This document shows, piece after piece, positions 44,005 to 52,742 of a DNA stretch of 64,000 nucleotides. The notes beneath the pieces are model-generated. The model had not been told where the DNA came from and made no database searches. It saw only the letters and a list, made by a program, of their open reading frames with translations. Numbering within the stretch: the stretch's first letter is position 1; every line of letters starts with the position of its first letter. The position numbers were made by a program, and so were the translations under genes. Source of the DNA: Sphaerisporangium fuscum (GTDB taxonomy: Bacteria > Actinomycetota > Actinomycetes > Streptosporangiales > Streptosporangiaceae); the NCBI RefSeq assembly GCF_018531465.1, contig NZ_JAHDTF010000006.1, positions 62,001 to 126,000 on the forward strand. Reading direction: 5' to 3'.

Positions 44005-44069
44005 CCACCCACTCCGTCCACGCCGCGCGGCGGAGGGGAGAACGGCCCTGCCCGGCGGCGGCGGAGGTA

Positions 44070-44083
44070 GGGACCTAGGTCTC
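44070..44083 (+). promoter_or_regulatory. Near-perfect palindrome upstream of phosphoketolase (DevR/DosR-box-like)
   Basis: GGGAC-CTAG-GTCTC has 5-bp arms differing from GGGAC/GTCCC at one base. This resembles DevR/DosR-type boxes (GGGAC-N4-GTCCC) in spacing and arms. A possible -10 TATCCT lies at 44089-44094. The regulator identity is a guess. Confidence 0.4.
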
Positions 44084-44119
44084 TGGCATATCCTCCGCCA
44101 GACGGGAAGCCTCGTAGGC

Positions 44120-46435
44120 ATGGATGAGCTGGAGCGAATCGATGCCTACTGGCGCGCGGCCAACTACCTGTCGGTCGGGCAGATCTACCTGCTCGACAAC
44201 CCGTTGCTCACCGAGCCGCTGCGGCCCGAGCACATCAAACCGCGCCTGCTCGGGCACTGGGGCACCACCCCGGGCCTGAACTTCTGCTTCGCCCACCTCA
44301 ACCGGGTGATCAGCCGGCGCGACCAGGACATGATCTACGTCGCCGGTCCCGGGCACGGCGGCCCGGCGACGGTCGCCCACGCCTGGCTGGAGGGCACCTA
44401 CTCGGAGATCTACCCCTACGTCTCCCAGGACGAGGCGGGGATGCGGCGGCTGTTCCGCCAGTTCTCCTTCCCCGGCGGCATCCCCAGCCACGCCGCCCCC
44501 GAGACTCCCGGGTCGATCCACGAGGGCGGCGAGCTCGGCTACTCCCTGGCCCACGCCTACGGCGCCGCCTTCGACAACCCCGACCTGGTGGTGGCGTGCG
44601 TCGTCGGCGACGGCGAGGCCGAGACCGGCCCGCTGGCCACCGGCTGGCACTCCAACAAGTTCCTCAACCCCGCCAAGGACGGCGCCGTCCTGCCGATCCT
44701 GCACCTCAACGGATACAAGATCGCCAACCCGACGGTGCTGGCCCGCATCCCCGAGGGCGAGCTGCTGGAGCTGATGCGCGGCTACGGCTACCGGCCGCAC
44801 CTGGTGTCGGGGCGGGATCCGGCCGCCACCCACCGGCTGATGGCCGAGACCCTGGATGTGGTGTTCGACCAGATCGCCGAGGTCAAGGCCGGCGACGACC
44901 GCCGCTGGCCGATGATCGTGCTGCGCACCCCCAAGGGATGGACCGGCCCCGAAGAGGTCGACGGGCTGCCGGTGGAGGGCACCTGGCGCGCCCACCAGGT
45001 GCCGCTCAGCGGCGTCCGCGAGAATCCCGCCCACCTGAAGGCCCTTGAGGAGTGGATGCGCTCCTACCGGCCTGAGGAGCTGTTCGACGAGCAGGGACGG
45101 CCGGTGGAGCCCGTCCGCTCCCTGGTGCCCGAGGGGCCGCGCCGCATGAGCGCCAGCCCGCACGCCAACGGCGGCGAGCTGCTCAAGCCGCTGGTACTGC
45201 CCGACTTCCGCGACTACGCGGTGGAGGTCAAGGCGCCGGCCACCGCGACCACCGAGCCGACCCGGCTGCTCGGCGGCCTGCTGCGCGACGTGGTCGCCGC
45301 CAACCCGGCCAACTTCCGGCTCATGGGGCCCGACGAGGTCGAGTCCAACCGGCTGGGGGCGGTGCTGGAGGTCACCGACCGGGTGTGGGAGGCCGAACTG
45401 CTGCCCACCGACGTCCACCTCGGCCCGCAGGGGCGGGTGATGGAGGTGCTCAGCGAGCACCTGTGCCAGGGCTGGCTGGAGGGCTACCTGCTCACCGGGC
45501 GGCACGGGCTGTTCACCTCCTACGAGGCGTTCATCCACATCGTGGACGCGATGTTCAACCAGCACGCCAAGTGGCTGGAATCCTCCCGCAAGATCTTCTG
45601 GCGCCGTCCCGTCGCCTCGCTGAACTACCTGCTCAGCTCGCACGTCTGGCGGCAGGACCACAACGGGTTCAGCCACCAGGACCCCGGTTTCCTGGACGTG
45701 GTGGTGAACAAGAAGTCCGACGTGGTGCGGGTCTACCTGCCTCCGGACGCCAACTGCCTGCTGTCGGTGGCCGACCACTGCCTGCGCTCGCGCGACTACG
45801 TCAACGTCGTGGTCGCCGGCAAGCACCCGGTGCTGGACCTGATGCCCATGGAGGACGCCGTGGTGCACTGCGCCCGCGGGCTCGGCATCCTGCCGTGGGC
45901 CTCCACCGACGAGGGGAGCGAACCGGACGTGGTGCTGGCCTGCGCCGGCGACGTGCCCACCCTGGAGACCCTCGCCGCCGCCGACCTGCTGCGCCGCCAC
46001 CTGCCGGAGCTGAGGGTGCGGGTGGTCAACGTCGTCGACCTGATGCGGCTGCAACCCCGCTCCGAACATCCCCACGGCCTGACCGACGTCGCCTACGACG
46101 CGCTGTTCACCACCGACAAGCCCGTCATCTTCAACTTCCACGGCTACCCGTGGCTGATCCACCGCCTCACCTACCGCCGCAACGGGCACGACAACCTGCA
46201 CGTGCGCGGCTACAAGGAGGAGGGCACCACGACCACGCCGTTCGACATGGCGATGATGAACGACATCGACCGCTTCCACCTGGTCATGGACGTTATCGAC
46301 CGGGTGCCCGGCCTGGGCGAGCGGTGCGCCCACCTGCGCCAGCAGATGGCCGACGCCCGCATGCGGGCCCGCGCCCACACGCGGGAGCACGGCGAGGACG
46401 TCCCGGAGATCCGCGACTGGACCTGGCCGCACTAG
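44120..46435 (+). CDS. xfp: Phosphoketolase (xylulose-5-phosphate/fructose-6-phosphate)
   Basis: The 771-residue thiamine-diphosphate enzyme cleaves Xu5P or F6P to acetyl phosphate plus a sugar phosphate. Hallmarks are G-P-G-H-G-G-P-A, the ThDP motif [11 protein letters not shown] with W-H-S-N-K-F, and [11 protein letters not shown]. Also present are [21 protein letters not shown] and [15 protein letters not shown]. Length is slightly below the usual ~790-800 because of a short N-terminus, but all core regions are complete. No acetate kinase or phosphotransacetylase lies nearby. Confidence 0.95.
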   Translation: MDELERIDAYWRAANYLSVGQIYLLDNPLLTEPLRPEHIKPRLLGHWGTTPGLNFCFAHLNRVISRRDQDMIYVAGPGHGGPATVAHAWLEGTYSEIYPYVSQDEAGMRRLFRQFSFPGGIPSHAAPETPGSIHEGGELGYSLAHAYGAAFDNPDLVVACVVGDGEAETGPLATGWHSNKFLNPAKDGAVLPILHLNGYKIANPTVLARIPEGELLELMRGYGYRPHLVSGRDPAATHRLMAETLDVVFDQIAEVKAGDDRRWPMIVLRTPKGWTGPEEVDGLPVEGTWRAHQVPLSGVRENPAHLKALEEWMRSYRPEELFDEQGRPVEPVRSLVPEGPRRMSASPHANGGELLKPLVLPDFRDYAVEVKAPATATTEPTRLLGGLLRDVVAANPANFRLMGPDEVESNRLGAVLEVTDRVWEAELLPTDVHLGPQGRVMEVLSEHLCQGWLEGYLLTGRHGLFTSYEAFIHIVDAMFNQHAKWLESSRKIFWRRPVASLNYLLSSHVWRQDHNGFSHQDPGFLDVVVNKKSDVVRVYLPPDANCLLSVADHCLRSRDYVNVVVAGKHPVLDLMPMEDAVVHCARGLGILPWASTDEGSEPDVVLACAGDVPTLETLAAADLLRRHLPELRVRVVNVVDLMRLQPRSEHPHGLTDVAYDALFTTDKPVIFNFHGYPWLIHRLTYRRNGHDNLHVRGYKEEGTTTTPFDMAMMNDIDRFHLVMDVIDRVPGLGERCAHLRQQMADARMRARAHTREHGEDVPEIRDWTWPH

Positions 46436-46468
46436 CGCCCCTCCTGTCGATGAGGGCGGCCTGGCGGG

Positions 46469-47428
46469 TCAGGCGTTCTCCTCGTAGACGACGTGGTGGC
46501 GGCGGGTGTAGCGGTTGAGTGCCGCCGGGTCGAAGCGGCCGCCCTGGCTCACCTCGGTCCGATGCTCGATGAGGGCCTCCACCACGCACTCCCAGCCGCC
46601 GGGCGAGGAGATCTGGATGACCTTGGGCGGTGGGGTGGAACCGGGGCGGATCGCGTGCGGGACGCCGTGCGGAAGCAGGACGAACCGCCCCTCACCGGCC
46701 CGGTGCGTCTCCCCGTCGAAGTCGATCTCCAGGACGCCACCGACCACGTAGATGCACTCGTCGGCGACGTGGTGGGTGTGGCGCGGGACGGGCTGGGCGA
46801 CGGTCACCTCCAACAGGGAGATCAGGCCGTCGGTGTCCTCGGTGCGCGCCTTGACGGCGAACGCGGGCGGGACGGCGACGCGCCCGGGCCTCACCTGTCC
46901 CTGTCGCAGGAGGTGGAACCGGCTCTTGTCGCCCCACTCGGCGGGGTCGTCCTGCCCCAGGTGGTAGCGCATGCCGTACGGCTTGCCCAGTTCGTTCAAC
47001 TTCTGCCGGTCGGGCCGTCCGCCGGGGAGCATCAGCCCATCGGCCTCGCCCGCCTCGCACACGTCCTCGACGTAGCGCTCCCAGCCGCCCGGCGCGGACA
47101 ACTGCAGGGCGTGCACGGTGGAGCCGTCCGGCCCGAGGTTGCGCATGGCGTGCGTGACGCCGCGCGGGACCAGCGCGAACGCCCCGGCGGTGAGGTGGTG
47201 GGTGTCGCCGTCGAAGTCGATGCCCAGGTCACCGTCCAGCACGTACACCAGCTCGTCGAAGGTGTCGTGGACGTGGGCGGGGATGTGACCGTCACCGCGG
47301 TACTCCATCAGGGAGAACCGCCCCTCGGTGTCGGCGGTCCCGGCCTTCACGCTCATCGACGGCGGCAGGGGCACGCGGGTGGGACGGGAGGCGCCGGCGT
47401 CCAGCAGGAAGAAGCGATCCTTGAACAT
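46469..47428 (-). CDS. Bicupin protein, quercetinase/pirin-like dioxygenase candidate
   Basis: The 319-residue protein has two cupin domains. Each keeps a full metal site: H-V-H-D-T-F-D-E-L-V-Y-V-L-D-G with a later T-H-A-M in the first (~50-100), and H-T-H-H-V-A-D-E-C-I-Y-V-V-G-G with P-H-A in the second (~210-265). Size and layout recall Bacillus quercetin dioxygenase QdoI, but substrate identity is not shown. It is divergent from a TetR regulator with an identical operator in front of each gene, echoing the QdoR/LmrA-qdoI arrangement. A GAAGGG ribosome-binding site precedes ATG 47428. Confidence 0.82.
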   Translation of the reverse strand: MFKDRFFLLDAGASRPTRVPLPPSMSVKAGTADTEGRFSLMEYRGDGHIPAHVHDTFDELVYVLDGDLGIDFDGDTHHLTAGAFALVPRGVTHAMRNLGPDGSTVHALQLSAPGGWERYVEDVCEAGEADGLMLPGGRPDRQKLNELGKPYGMRYHLGQDDPAEWGDKSRFHLLRQGQVRPGRVAVPPAFAVKARTEDTDGLISLLEVTVAQPVPRHTHHVADECIYVVGGVLEIDFDGETHRAGEGRFVLLPHGVPHAIRPGSTPPPKVIQISSPGGWECVVEALIEHRTEVSQGGRFDPAALNRYTRRHHVVYEENA

Positions 47429-47451
47429 GTGGGACCCTTCGGAATGTGATT

Positions 47452-47499
47452 CGGAATCCGATTCCGCTTAAGCTAAGTGAGCGTCCGGGAGACTGTCAA
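47452..47499 (-). promoter_or_regulatory. Bicupin promoter and operator O1
   Basis: On the minus strand, a perfect -35 TTGACA (47494-47499) is followed after 17-18 nt by TTAGCT/TAGCTT (47470-47476). The perfect palindrome CGGAATC-C-GATTCCG (47452-47466) lies just downstream at the expected transcription start, where TetR binding would block initiation. Confidence 0.75.
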
Positions 47500-47506
47500 C
47501 GCCGAC

Positions 47507-47534
47507 TAGGGTGTGATCCGGAATCCGATTCCGG
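47507..47534 (+). promoter_or_regulatory. TetR promoter and operator O2
   Basis: A -10-like TAGGGT (47507-47512) is followed by CCGGAATCCGATTCCGG (47518-47534), a 17-bp perfect palindrome containing the same 15-mer as O1. The repressor should therefore also control its own gene. Confidence 0.75.
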
Positions 47535-47547
47535 GAAAGAGGAGCAC

Positions 47548-48096
47548 ATGGCCAGGCCGCGCAGCGACGCCGAGCGCAATCGCGCCCGCCTTCTGGAGGT
47601 CGCCGTCGATCTGTTCGCCGAGCACGGCGACCAGGTGCAGATGGGGGAGGTGGCGAGGGCGGCGCAGGTCGGCGTCGGCACCCTCTACCGGCACTTCCCG
47701 ACCCGTCAGGCCCTGGTCGAGGCGGTCGCCGACCAGCGCTTCAGCGAGATCCTCGGCTTCGCCGAGAGCGAGTGCCTGCCCAACCCCGACACCCGGGCGG
47801 CCCTGACCTGCTTGCTGACCCATGTGGCCGAGATCCACCAGAAGGGCCGCGGCCTGTCCGGGGCGATCGAGGCGACGTTCGGCTCCACCGCTCCGCGCGG
47901 GCCCCTGGCGACCGAGTTGCTGGCCATCGGGGACACGCTGATCAGGCGCGGGCACGCCGACGGCACCGTCCGCCCCGACATCACGGTGGACGACCTCTAC
48001 ATGCTGGTCGGCGCGCTGGCGATGATCAGCCGGGGCGCCGTGGGGGACTGGCGGCGGTTCATCGCCATAGCCCTGGACGGCATCGCACCCCACTGA
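47548..48096 (+). CDS. TetR/AcrR family regulator of the bicupin gene
   Basis: The 182-residue protein has an N-terminal HTH (R-N-R-A-R-L-L-E-V-A-V-D-L-F-A-E-H-G, then V-G-V-G-T-L-Y-R-H-F-P-T-R-Q-A-L) and a C-terminal domain of the SBP-like type (G-T-V-R-P-D-I-T-V-D-D-L-Y-M-L-V-G). AGAGGAG precedes ATG 47548. Two identical palindromes in the divergent gap are almost certainly its binding sites. The inducer is unknown. Confidence 0.9.
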   Translation: MARPRSDAERNRARLLEVAVDLFAEHGDQVQMGEVARAAQVGVGTLYRHFPTRQALVEAVADQRFSEILGFAESECLPNPDTRAALTCLLTHVAEIHQKGRGLSGAIEATFGSTAPRGPLATELLAIGDTLIRRGHADGTVRPDITVDDLYMLVGALAMISRGAVGDWRRFIAIALDGIAPH

Positions 48097-48294
48097 AGGC
48101 CCTCCACTCGGGTCGATGCGACCAGATGAGAAGTAGCCGTGAGTAACGCCTCGAGATCGTTTCGTAGCTGTCACGACTCGGGACTGATCGGCTGAGCACC
48201 ATTCACGGACCGGCCGGGAGCTGCGCTTCCCCGACGTTCACTCGCGTCGTTTATCGCTGGGAGTCGCTGGCGTGCGGTGAACTCCCGGTGGGGC

Positions 48295-49005
48295 TCAGTC
48301 GGCTGGGCGGCCCATCGTGTCCGGGGCAGGGGCCGTGAGGATTCCGTTGAGCAGGACGAGGAAACTCCACCTGAGGCGTGTTTGCGGGGTGCCCGACACC
48401 AGTTCGTCGGCGGCGGCGGCGATGTGGGGATATCGGTCTGGTCCGGCCGAGCGCAGGGCTCGGGTGAATGCGGCCCACTCCTCGCGCGTTTCGGGGGCCT
48501 GGCGTCGGGTGCCGTGCTCGGCGGCGGTGGTCGTTGCGAACTGCAGCAGCAGGTCGAGGGCCCAGGCTGCGCGTTCGTTGTCCATGCCTCCCTCTCGCAG
48601 GACGCTCAGCAGCCCTTCGACGAGATAGAGGTAGTGCTCGCCGCGCGGCCGCGCCACAAGGGCGGAACGGGCCAGGCTCGGATGGGCGTACAACACCTCG
48701 ATGTACGAGCTCAGGATCTGCAGGAGGCGCTCGCGCCAGTCGCCCTGGGCTGCGGCGGAGGTGAGGTCGACTTCGCTGAGCAGTTCGTCGAGGACCGCAG
48801 CGTGCAGCTCGGCGGTGTTGCGGAAGTAGACGTAGAGCGAGGCGGGTCCGGTGTCGAGCTCCTGGGCGAGGCGCCGCATCGTGACGCGCTCGAGCCCTTC
48901 GCTCCGCATGATCTTGACTGCGGCAGCAACGATTCCCGGAACAGAAAGGGCGGGTTTGGCGGGACGTTCGCGGCGGCTGCGCGGAGTTGAGCTGGTGGTT
49001 GACAC
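48295..49005 (-). CDS. TetR/AcrR family regulator (TetR_C-like domain)
   Basis: The protein has 236 residues from GTG 49005, or 238 from GTG 49011. The HTH lies at ~25-70 (I-V-A-A-A-V-K-I-M-R-S-E-G-L-E-R-V-T-M-R-R-L-A, G-P-A-S-L-Y-V-Y-F-R-N). The long C-terminal ligand domain is typical of tetracycline-repressor-class proteins. A -10-like TATGTT (49012-49017) lies exactly 6 nt from GTG 49005, which favours that start and a leaderless message. The 20-bp motif just upstream recurs in front of the divergent amidohydrolase, so it probably controls both. Confidence 0.85.
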   Translation of the reverse strand: MSTTSSTPRSRRERPAKPALSVPGIVAAAVKIMRSEGLERVTMRRLAQELDTGPASLYVYFRNTAELHAAVLDELLSEVDLTSAAAQGDWRERLLQILSSYIEVLYAHPSLARSALVARPRGEHYLYLVEGLLSVLREGGMDNERAAWALDLLLQFATTTAAEHGTRRQAPETREEWAAFTRALRSAGPDRYPHIAAAADELVSGTPQTRLRWSFLVLLNGILTAPAPDTMGRPAD

Positions 49006-49018
49006 ATCCACAACATAT

Positions 49019-49038
49019 CGAACGTGTTCGTTGCCAAC
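49019..49038 (-). promoter_or_regulatory. Operator copy A (TetR side)
   Basis: CGAACGTGTTCGTTGCCAAC contains the palindrome CGAAC-GT-GTTCG plus a third half-site. It covers the spacer and -35 region (TTGTTG, 49035-49040) upstream of the TATGTT -10 of the tetR gene. Confidence 0.65.
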
Positions 49039-49257
49039 AAGGCGGGGCGAGGGCTAAGGCCCCCATCGGTGCACAGCTTTACGCTGGGCCGCCGACAGAA
49101 GCGGGCAGGCTCCGGCAGTCGTCCGTTGAATTCCAAGAAGACCGCGCTGTACTGGCCGAACAATGTTCGTGACCGGCGTGGGAGACCACGTCCACCTCGG
49201 CCTATCTCCCTCCGGACGACCTGCACGCATGCCCCTCCGGCCGAGGTGAGGCATGAA

Positions 49258-49277
49258 CGAACTTGTTCGTTGCGAAC
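49258..49277 (+). promoter_or_regulatory. Operator copy B (amidohydrolase side)
   Basis: CGAACTTGTTCGTTGCGAAC matches copy A at 18 of 20 positions. Flanking bases extend it to AACGAAC-TT-GTTCGTT. It lies ~130 nt before the amidohydrolase start and probably overlaps its promoter. Confidence 0.65.
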
Positions 49278-49407
49278 ATGTTTGCTACGTTCTCTGCACG
49301 CCTGCCGGGTTTCCTGCCGAGCCGCCGCCGCAGAGTTCTTGGGCGCGCCAGGTCGCAGCGGATCCGACATCCGACGAACAGTCCGCACCGTCTGCCCTGG
49401 AGCCATA

Positions 49408-50616
49408 ATGTCCACTTACATCACCAACGCCCGCGTCTTCGACGGTGAGCGCGTTTTGGAGGCCCACAGCGTCGGCATCGAGGGATCGCAGATCGTCACG
49501 GTCGGGCAGGAGCCGCCGCGAGACGCGCGCGTCGTCGACGCCGAGGGCGCCACGCTGCTTCCTGGCCTGATCGACGGCCACGTCCACAGCTCGTTCGAGG
49601 CGCTGCGCATCGCACTCGGCTTCGGGGTGACCACCGAATTGGAGATGCAGGGCTACTGGACGCCCGAGCAGCGCAAAGAGATTGAGGAGAACGACGCGAT
49701 CGCGGACGTGCGCTCCGCGCTGCTCGGACTCATGGCCCCTGGCGGCCACCCGCACGAGCTGATCGCCGAGCTGAACGAGCACCGGCCCGGCGGGCAGGGC
49801 TGGACCCCTCCGTCGGTCTCGACACCCGAGGAGGCCGTGGCCTTCGTCAACGCCCGGGTCGCCGAAGGCGCCGACTACATCAAAGTCATGATCGAGGAGG
49901 GCACCGTGATGGGCCACCCCGGCCTGCCGATGATCAGCACCGAGACGCTGCGGGCCGGGGTGGCCGAAGCGCACCGGCTGGGCAGGCAGGTCATCGCGCA
50001 CGCGATGACCCTGGAGTCCACCGTGCAGGCCATCGAGGTCGGCGTGGACGGGCTGGCCCACCTGTTCATCGACCGGCCGCACACCCCGGAGATCGTCTCC
50101 GCCATCGCGGACGCCGGCATTTTCGTCACCCCGTGCCTGGTGGTCAGCTCGTCGGTCATGGGCGGCACCGGCATGGCGTTGGCCGCCGACCCGCGGGTGA
50201 GTTCCCGGCTGACCGAGTCGTGGCTCGCGACCCTGCGTGGCAGCTTCAACAAGTACCCCGAGGGCAAGCCGGACGACGTCCTGGCGAGCGTCGCCGCGCT
50301 GCGCGATGCCGGCGTCGACATCATCGCCGGCACTGACGCGTCCATCCCGGTGCCCTCGCACGGCGGCGTCGTCCACGGCGCGAGCCTTCACCACGAACTC
50401 CAACTATTGGTCAAGGCGGGGCTCACTCCCGTCGAGGCGCTGCGCGCGGCGACCAGCGTCCCCGCCCGTCGCTTCGGCCTCTCCGACCGCGGCCGGATCG
50501 CGCCCGGGGCGCGCGCCGACCTGCTCCTAGTCGACGGCGACCCGACGATCCGGATCGACGAGAGCCTGTCCATCCGTGCCATCTGGCGCCGGGGCGCGGC
50601 CGTATCCGAGCACTGA
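49408..50616 (+). CDS. Amidohydrolase family protein (imidazolonepropionase/prolidase-like)
   Basis: The 402-residue TIM-barrel metal-dependent hydrolase has an N-terminal beta sandwich and the metal motif D-G-H-V-H in L-L-P-G-L-I-D-G-H-V-H-S. The bridging-lysine strand is D-Y-I-K-V-M-I-E-E-G, histidines lie in V-I-A-H-A-M-T and L-A-H-L-F, and the catalytic Asp is in I-I-A-G-T-D-A-S. It ends A-P-G-A-R-A-D-L-L-L-V-D-G-D-P, as usual. The group includes Pro-dipeptidases and mycotoxin lactonases/amidases. It is linked with TetR and a DHA2 exporter, suggesting detoxification of an incoming compound. Confidence 0.85.
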   Translation: MSTYITNARVFDGERVLEAHSVGIEGSQIVTVGQEPPRDARVVDAEGATLLPGLIDGHVHSSFEALRIALGFGVTTELEMQGYWTPEQRKEIEENDAIADVRSALLGLMAPGGHPHELIAELNEHRPGGQGWTPPSVSTPEEAVAFVNARVAEGADYIKVMIEEGTVMGHPGLPMISTETLRAGVAEAHRLGRQVIAHAMTLESTVQAIEVGVDGLAHLFIDRPHTPEIVSAIADAGIFVTPCLVVSSSVMGGTGMALAADPRVSSRLTESWLATLRGSFNKYPEGKPDDVLASVAALRDAGVDIIAGTDASIPVPSHGGVVHGASLHHELQLLVKAGLTPVEALRAATSVPARRFGLSDRGRIAPGARADLLLVDGDPTIRIDESLSIRAIWRRGAAVSEH

Positions 50617-50703
50617 ACCGTATGGGCACGGCCCAGACGGCCTGATGCCTGCGGCCGCCCCCTGCCACACACGTCCTCACCAGGTTTGAAAGGAGTGGTC
50701 GCC

Positions 50704-52262
50704 ATGTCTGCGCCCGCGGCCCCCACCGCCGGCGGCCCGCCCGAGCCTGCCGTGCCCGAGAACATCCGGTGGGTCCTGCTCGGAGTCCTGCTGGCAATGC
50801 TGCTCTCGCAGCTCGACGGGCTGATCGTCGGCACCGCCATGCCCACCATCGTCAAGGAGATCGGCGGTCTCGACCGTATCTCCTGGGTGGTGACGGCCTA
50901 TACGCTCACCACCGCCTGCTCCACCCCCGGTCTGGGGCAAGCTCGGCGACCTGTACGACCGCAAGTACATGTTCCTGGCGTCGATCGTGGTCTTCCTTAC
51001 CGGCTCGGCCCTGTCCGGCATGGCCTCGACGATGAACGAGCTGATCGCCTTCCGCGCTGTGCAGGGCCTCGGCGCCGGCGGACTCGGCGCGGGGGCGTTC
51101 GCGTTGATCGGCGCGCTGCTGCCGCCCAGGGAACGCGGCAGGTACCAGGGCATGGTCGCCATTGTCATGGCGACCGGCAGCATCGGCGGTCCGCTGGTGG
51201 GCGGCTTCATCACCGGACACCTCGGCTGGCGCTGGGCCTTCTACATCAATCTGCCCATCGGGTTGATCTGCATCGTGTGGTGCCAGCTGCTGCTGCGCGT
51301 GCCGTCGGCCCACCGCGGCAAGGTGGTGATCGACTGGCTGGGCATCACCCTGATGACCGCCGTCATCAGTGCGATCGTCCTGGCCGCGACCTGGGCGGGC
51401 AGCACCTACGCCTGGGGCTCGTGGCAGATCCTGGCCCTCGCCGCGGTCGCTGTGACCGGGCTCATCGCCTTCATCGCCGCACAGCAGCGCGCCGCCGAGC
51501 CGCTCCTACCGCTGAGGATCTTCACTGGTCACCGCAACTTCCCGCTGGCCGCGGTGCTGCTCACCGTCGCCGGCGTGGTCATGTTCGGCGGCACGCTCTA
51601 CCTACCGCTATACCAGCAGACCGTGCAGGGCGCCTCGGCCACCAACTCCGGCCTGCTCCTGCTGCCGATGATGGGCGGCACCGTCTTCGCCTCGAACATC
51701 GCCGGCAAGCTGATGACCAGGACCCAAGCTCTTCCCTGTCCTGGGCACGACCTCGCTCGCCATCGGCATGGGACTGCTCTCCACCATGGACGCGACCACC
51801 TCCCGGACCGTGACCGGCGCGTACATGGCCCTAGTCGGCATCGGCACCGGGTTCACGCTGCAGATGGCCAACACCATTGCGCAAAACAGCGTGGAGCTGC
51901 GGGACATGGGCGCCGCCTCGGCCTCGACGAACCTGTTCCGGACCCTGGGCGGCTCCCTGGGCGTCGCGATCTTCGGCTCCTTGTTCACCGACGCCATCCA
52001 GGCCCACCACCCGGGCGCGGCAGGCTCTGGCGCCGCTACGCACGCCGACATCCCGACGCTCGCGGGCATGACCCACGCAGCCAAGGACGCCTACCAGCAC
52101 GTGGTCGTCGACGGAACCCAGCACATCTTCCTGGTCGGGGCGCTCATCGCGGCTGCCGGATTCGCCGCCGCGGCGTTCATCAAGGAGGTGCCGCTGCGCG
52201 GCAAACCCGGAGCGAAACCGGCCCCGGCCGCCGCTTCGGAACCGCCCGTGAACGCTCAGTAG
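50704..52262 (+). pseudogene. DHA2 (EmrB/QacA) MFS exporter interrupted by two frameshifts
   Basis: Homology to a 14-helix exporter runs the full length in three successive frames. From ATG 50704 (M-S-A-P-A-A, with AAAGGAG) the frame reads through V-V-T-A-Y-T-L-T-T-A-C-S-T-P. It then breaks in the C-run near 50930, where one extra C would explain the shift to G-K-L-G-D-L-Y-D-R-K. Frame 2 continues to G-K-L-M-T-R-T, breaks near 51722, and the third frame K-L-F-P-V-L-G-T-T-S-L runs to the stop at 52262. All transmembrane segments are otherwise present. Either a very young pseudogene or sequencing errors in homopolymers. Confidence 0.75.
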
Positions 52263-52309
52263 CCCGGGTTGGGGAACAACGGGACAGCCGTTGGCGGTAG
52301 CGGTCGATC

Positions 52310-52500
52310 AGGCCGGTGGCCGGGATCGAGTACCGCCTCCCGCCAGTCCTCGGGCACCACATGCTCCAGCGGCAACCTCTCCGCAGCGTCGTAGTGCTCG
52401 GCGTCGTGAGCCGGCGTAACGGTCCAGCAGCGCCAGGGCGTCCATGACCGGCTGGAACACCTCGTCGCTGGAGCGGAACTCCACCGCCTCGAGCAGCTTG
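52310..52500 (-). mobile_element. Tn3-family transposase relic
   Basis: About 60 residues in two frames match the middle of Tn3-type TnpA: V-E-F-R-S-S-D-E-V-F-Q-P-V-M-D-A-L-A-L-L-D-R-Y-A-G, then in another frame H-Y-D-A-A-E-R-L-P-L-E-H-V-V-P-E-D-W-R-E-A-V. Both ends of the transposase, and any terminal repeats, are missing. The relic lies between the broken MFS gene and a truncated acetyltransferase. Confidence 0.6.
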
Positions 52501-52527
52501 GGGCCCGCTCCACCTTCCGCTCCGCCG

Positions 52528-52695
52528 CACACTGATCTTCTCGATCACCTCCTCGAAGTGCCTGCGCACCGCTTCGGCGTCGGGCACCCGGTAGAGGTGG
52601 GGTGCGAGCTGGACGTGCAGCTCGGCGTTGGCGACGCGCAGCCGGACGAGAGCGGGCACGTCCCCGCGTTCGGCGGGCCGGACCAAGATCGACAT
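52528..52695 (-). pseudogene. GNAT acetyltransferase, N-terminal fragment
   Basis: From ATG 52695 about 55 residues look like a GNAT N-terminus (I-L-V-R-P-A-E-R-G-D-V-P-A-L-V-R-L-R, then L-A-P-H-L-Y-R-V-P, R-R-H-F-E-E-V-I). The homology stops where the Tn3-like relic begins. The acetyl-CoA-binding part is absent, so this is a truncated remnant, probably cut by the mobile element. Confidence 0.55.
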
Positions 52696-52742
52696 GCGTC
52701 AGAGCTTCCCTCGCGGCCACCCGGCGGTAAGGCCTGCCGTGG

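Larger units (their letters stand above)
49012..49407. other. 396-nt divergent control region between TetR and amidohydrolase
   Basis: No gene is supported here, although a chance frame continues the amidohydrolase frame upstream to 49024; its residues (Arg/Pro/Ser-rich) do not look coding. The region holds two copies of a 20-bp operator motif about 240 nt apart, one near each end. The stretch between them is comparatively featureless. Confidence 0.6.

Noticed and set aside
44075-46432. A 785-residue minus-strand frame opposite phosphoketolase
   Set aside because: It is the mirror of a strongly conserved gene, with repetitive Val/Gly/His/Gln composition and no motifs.
49019-49030. Second LexA box (TCGAAC...GTTCG)
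   Set aside because: The spacing between half-sites is 2 nt instead of 4, and the full 20-bp motif recurs in front of the amidohydrolase, which fits TetR instead.
49024-49407. N-terminal extension of the amidohydrolase by 128 residues
   Set aside because: The extension crosses both operator copies and reads Arg/Pro/Ser-rich sequence unlike any domain. The M-S-T-Y-I-T-N-A-R-V-F-D start fits the family exactly.
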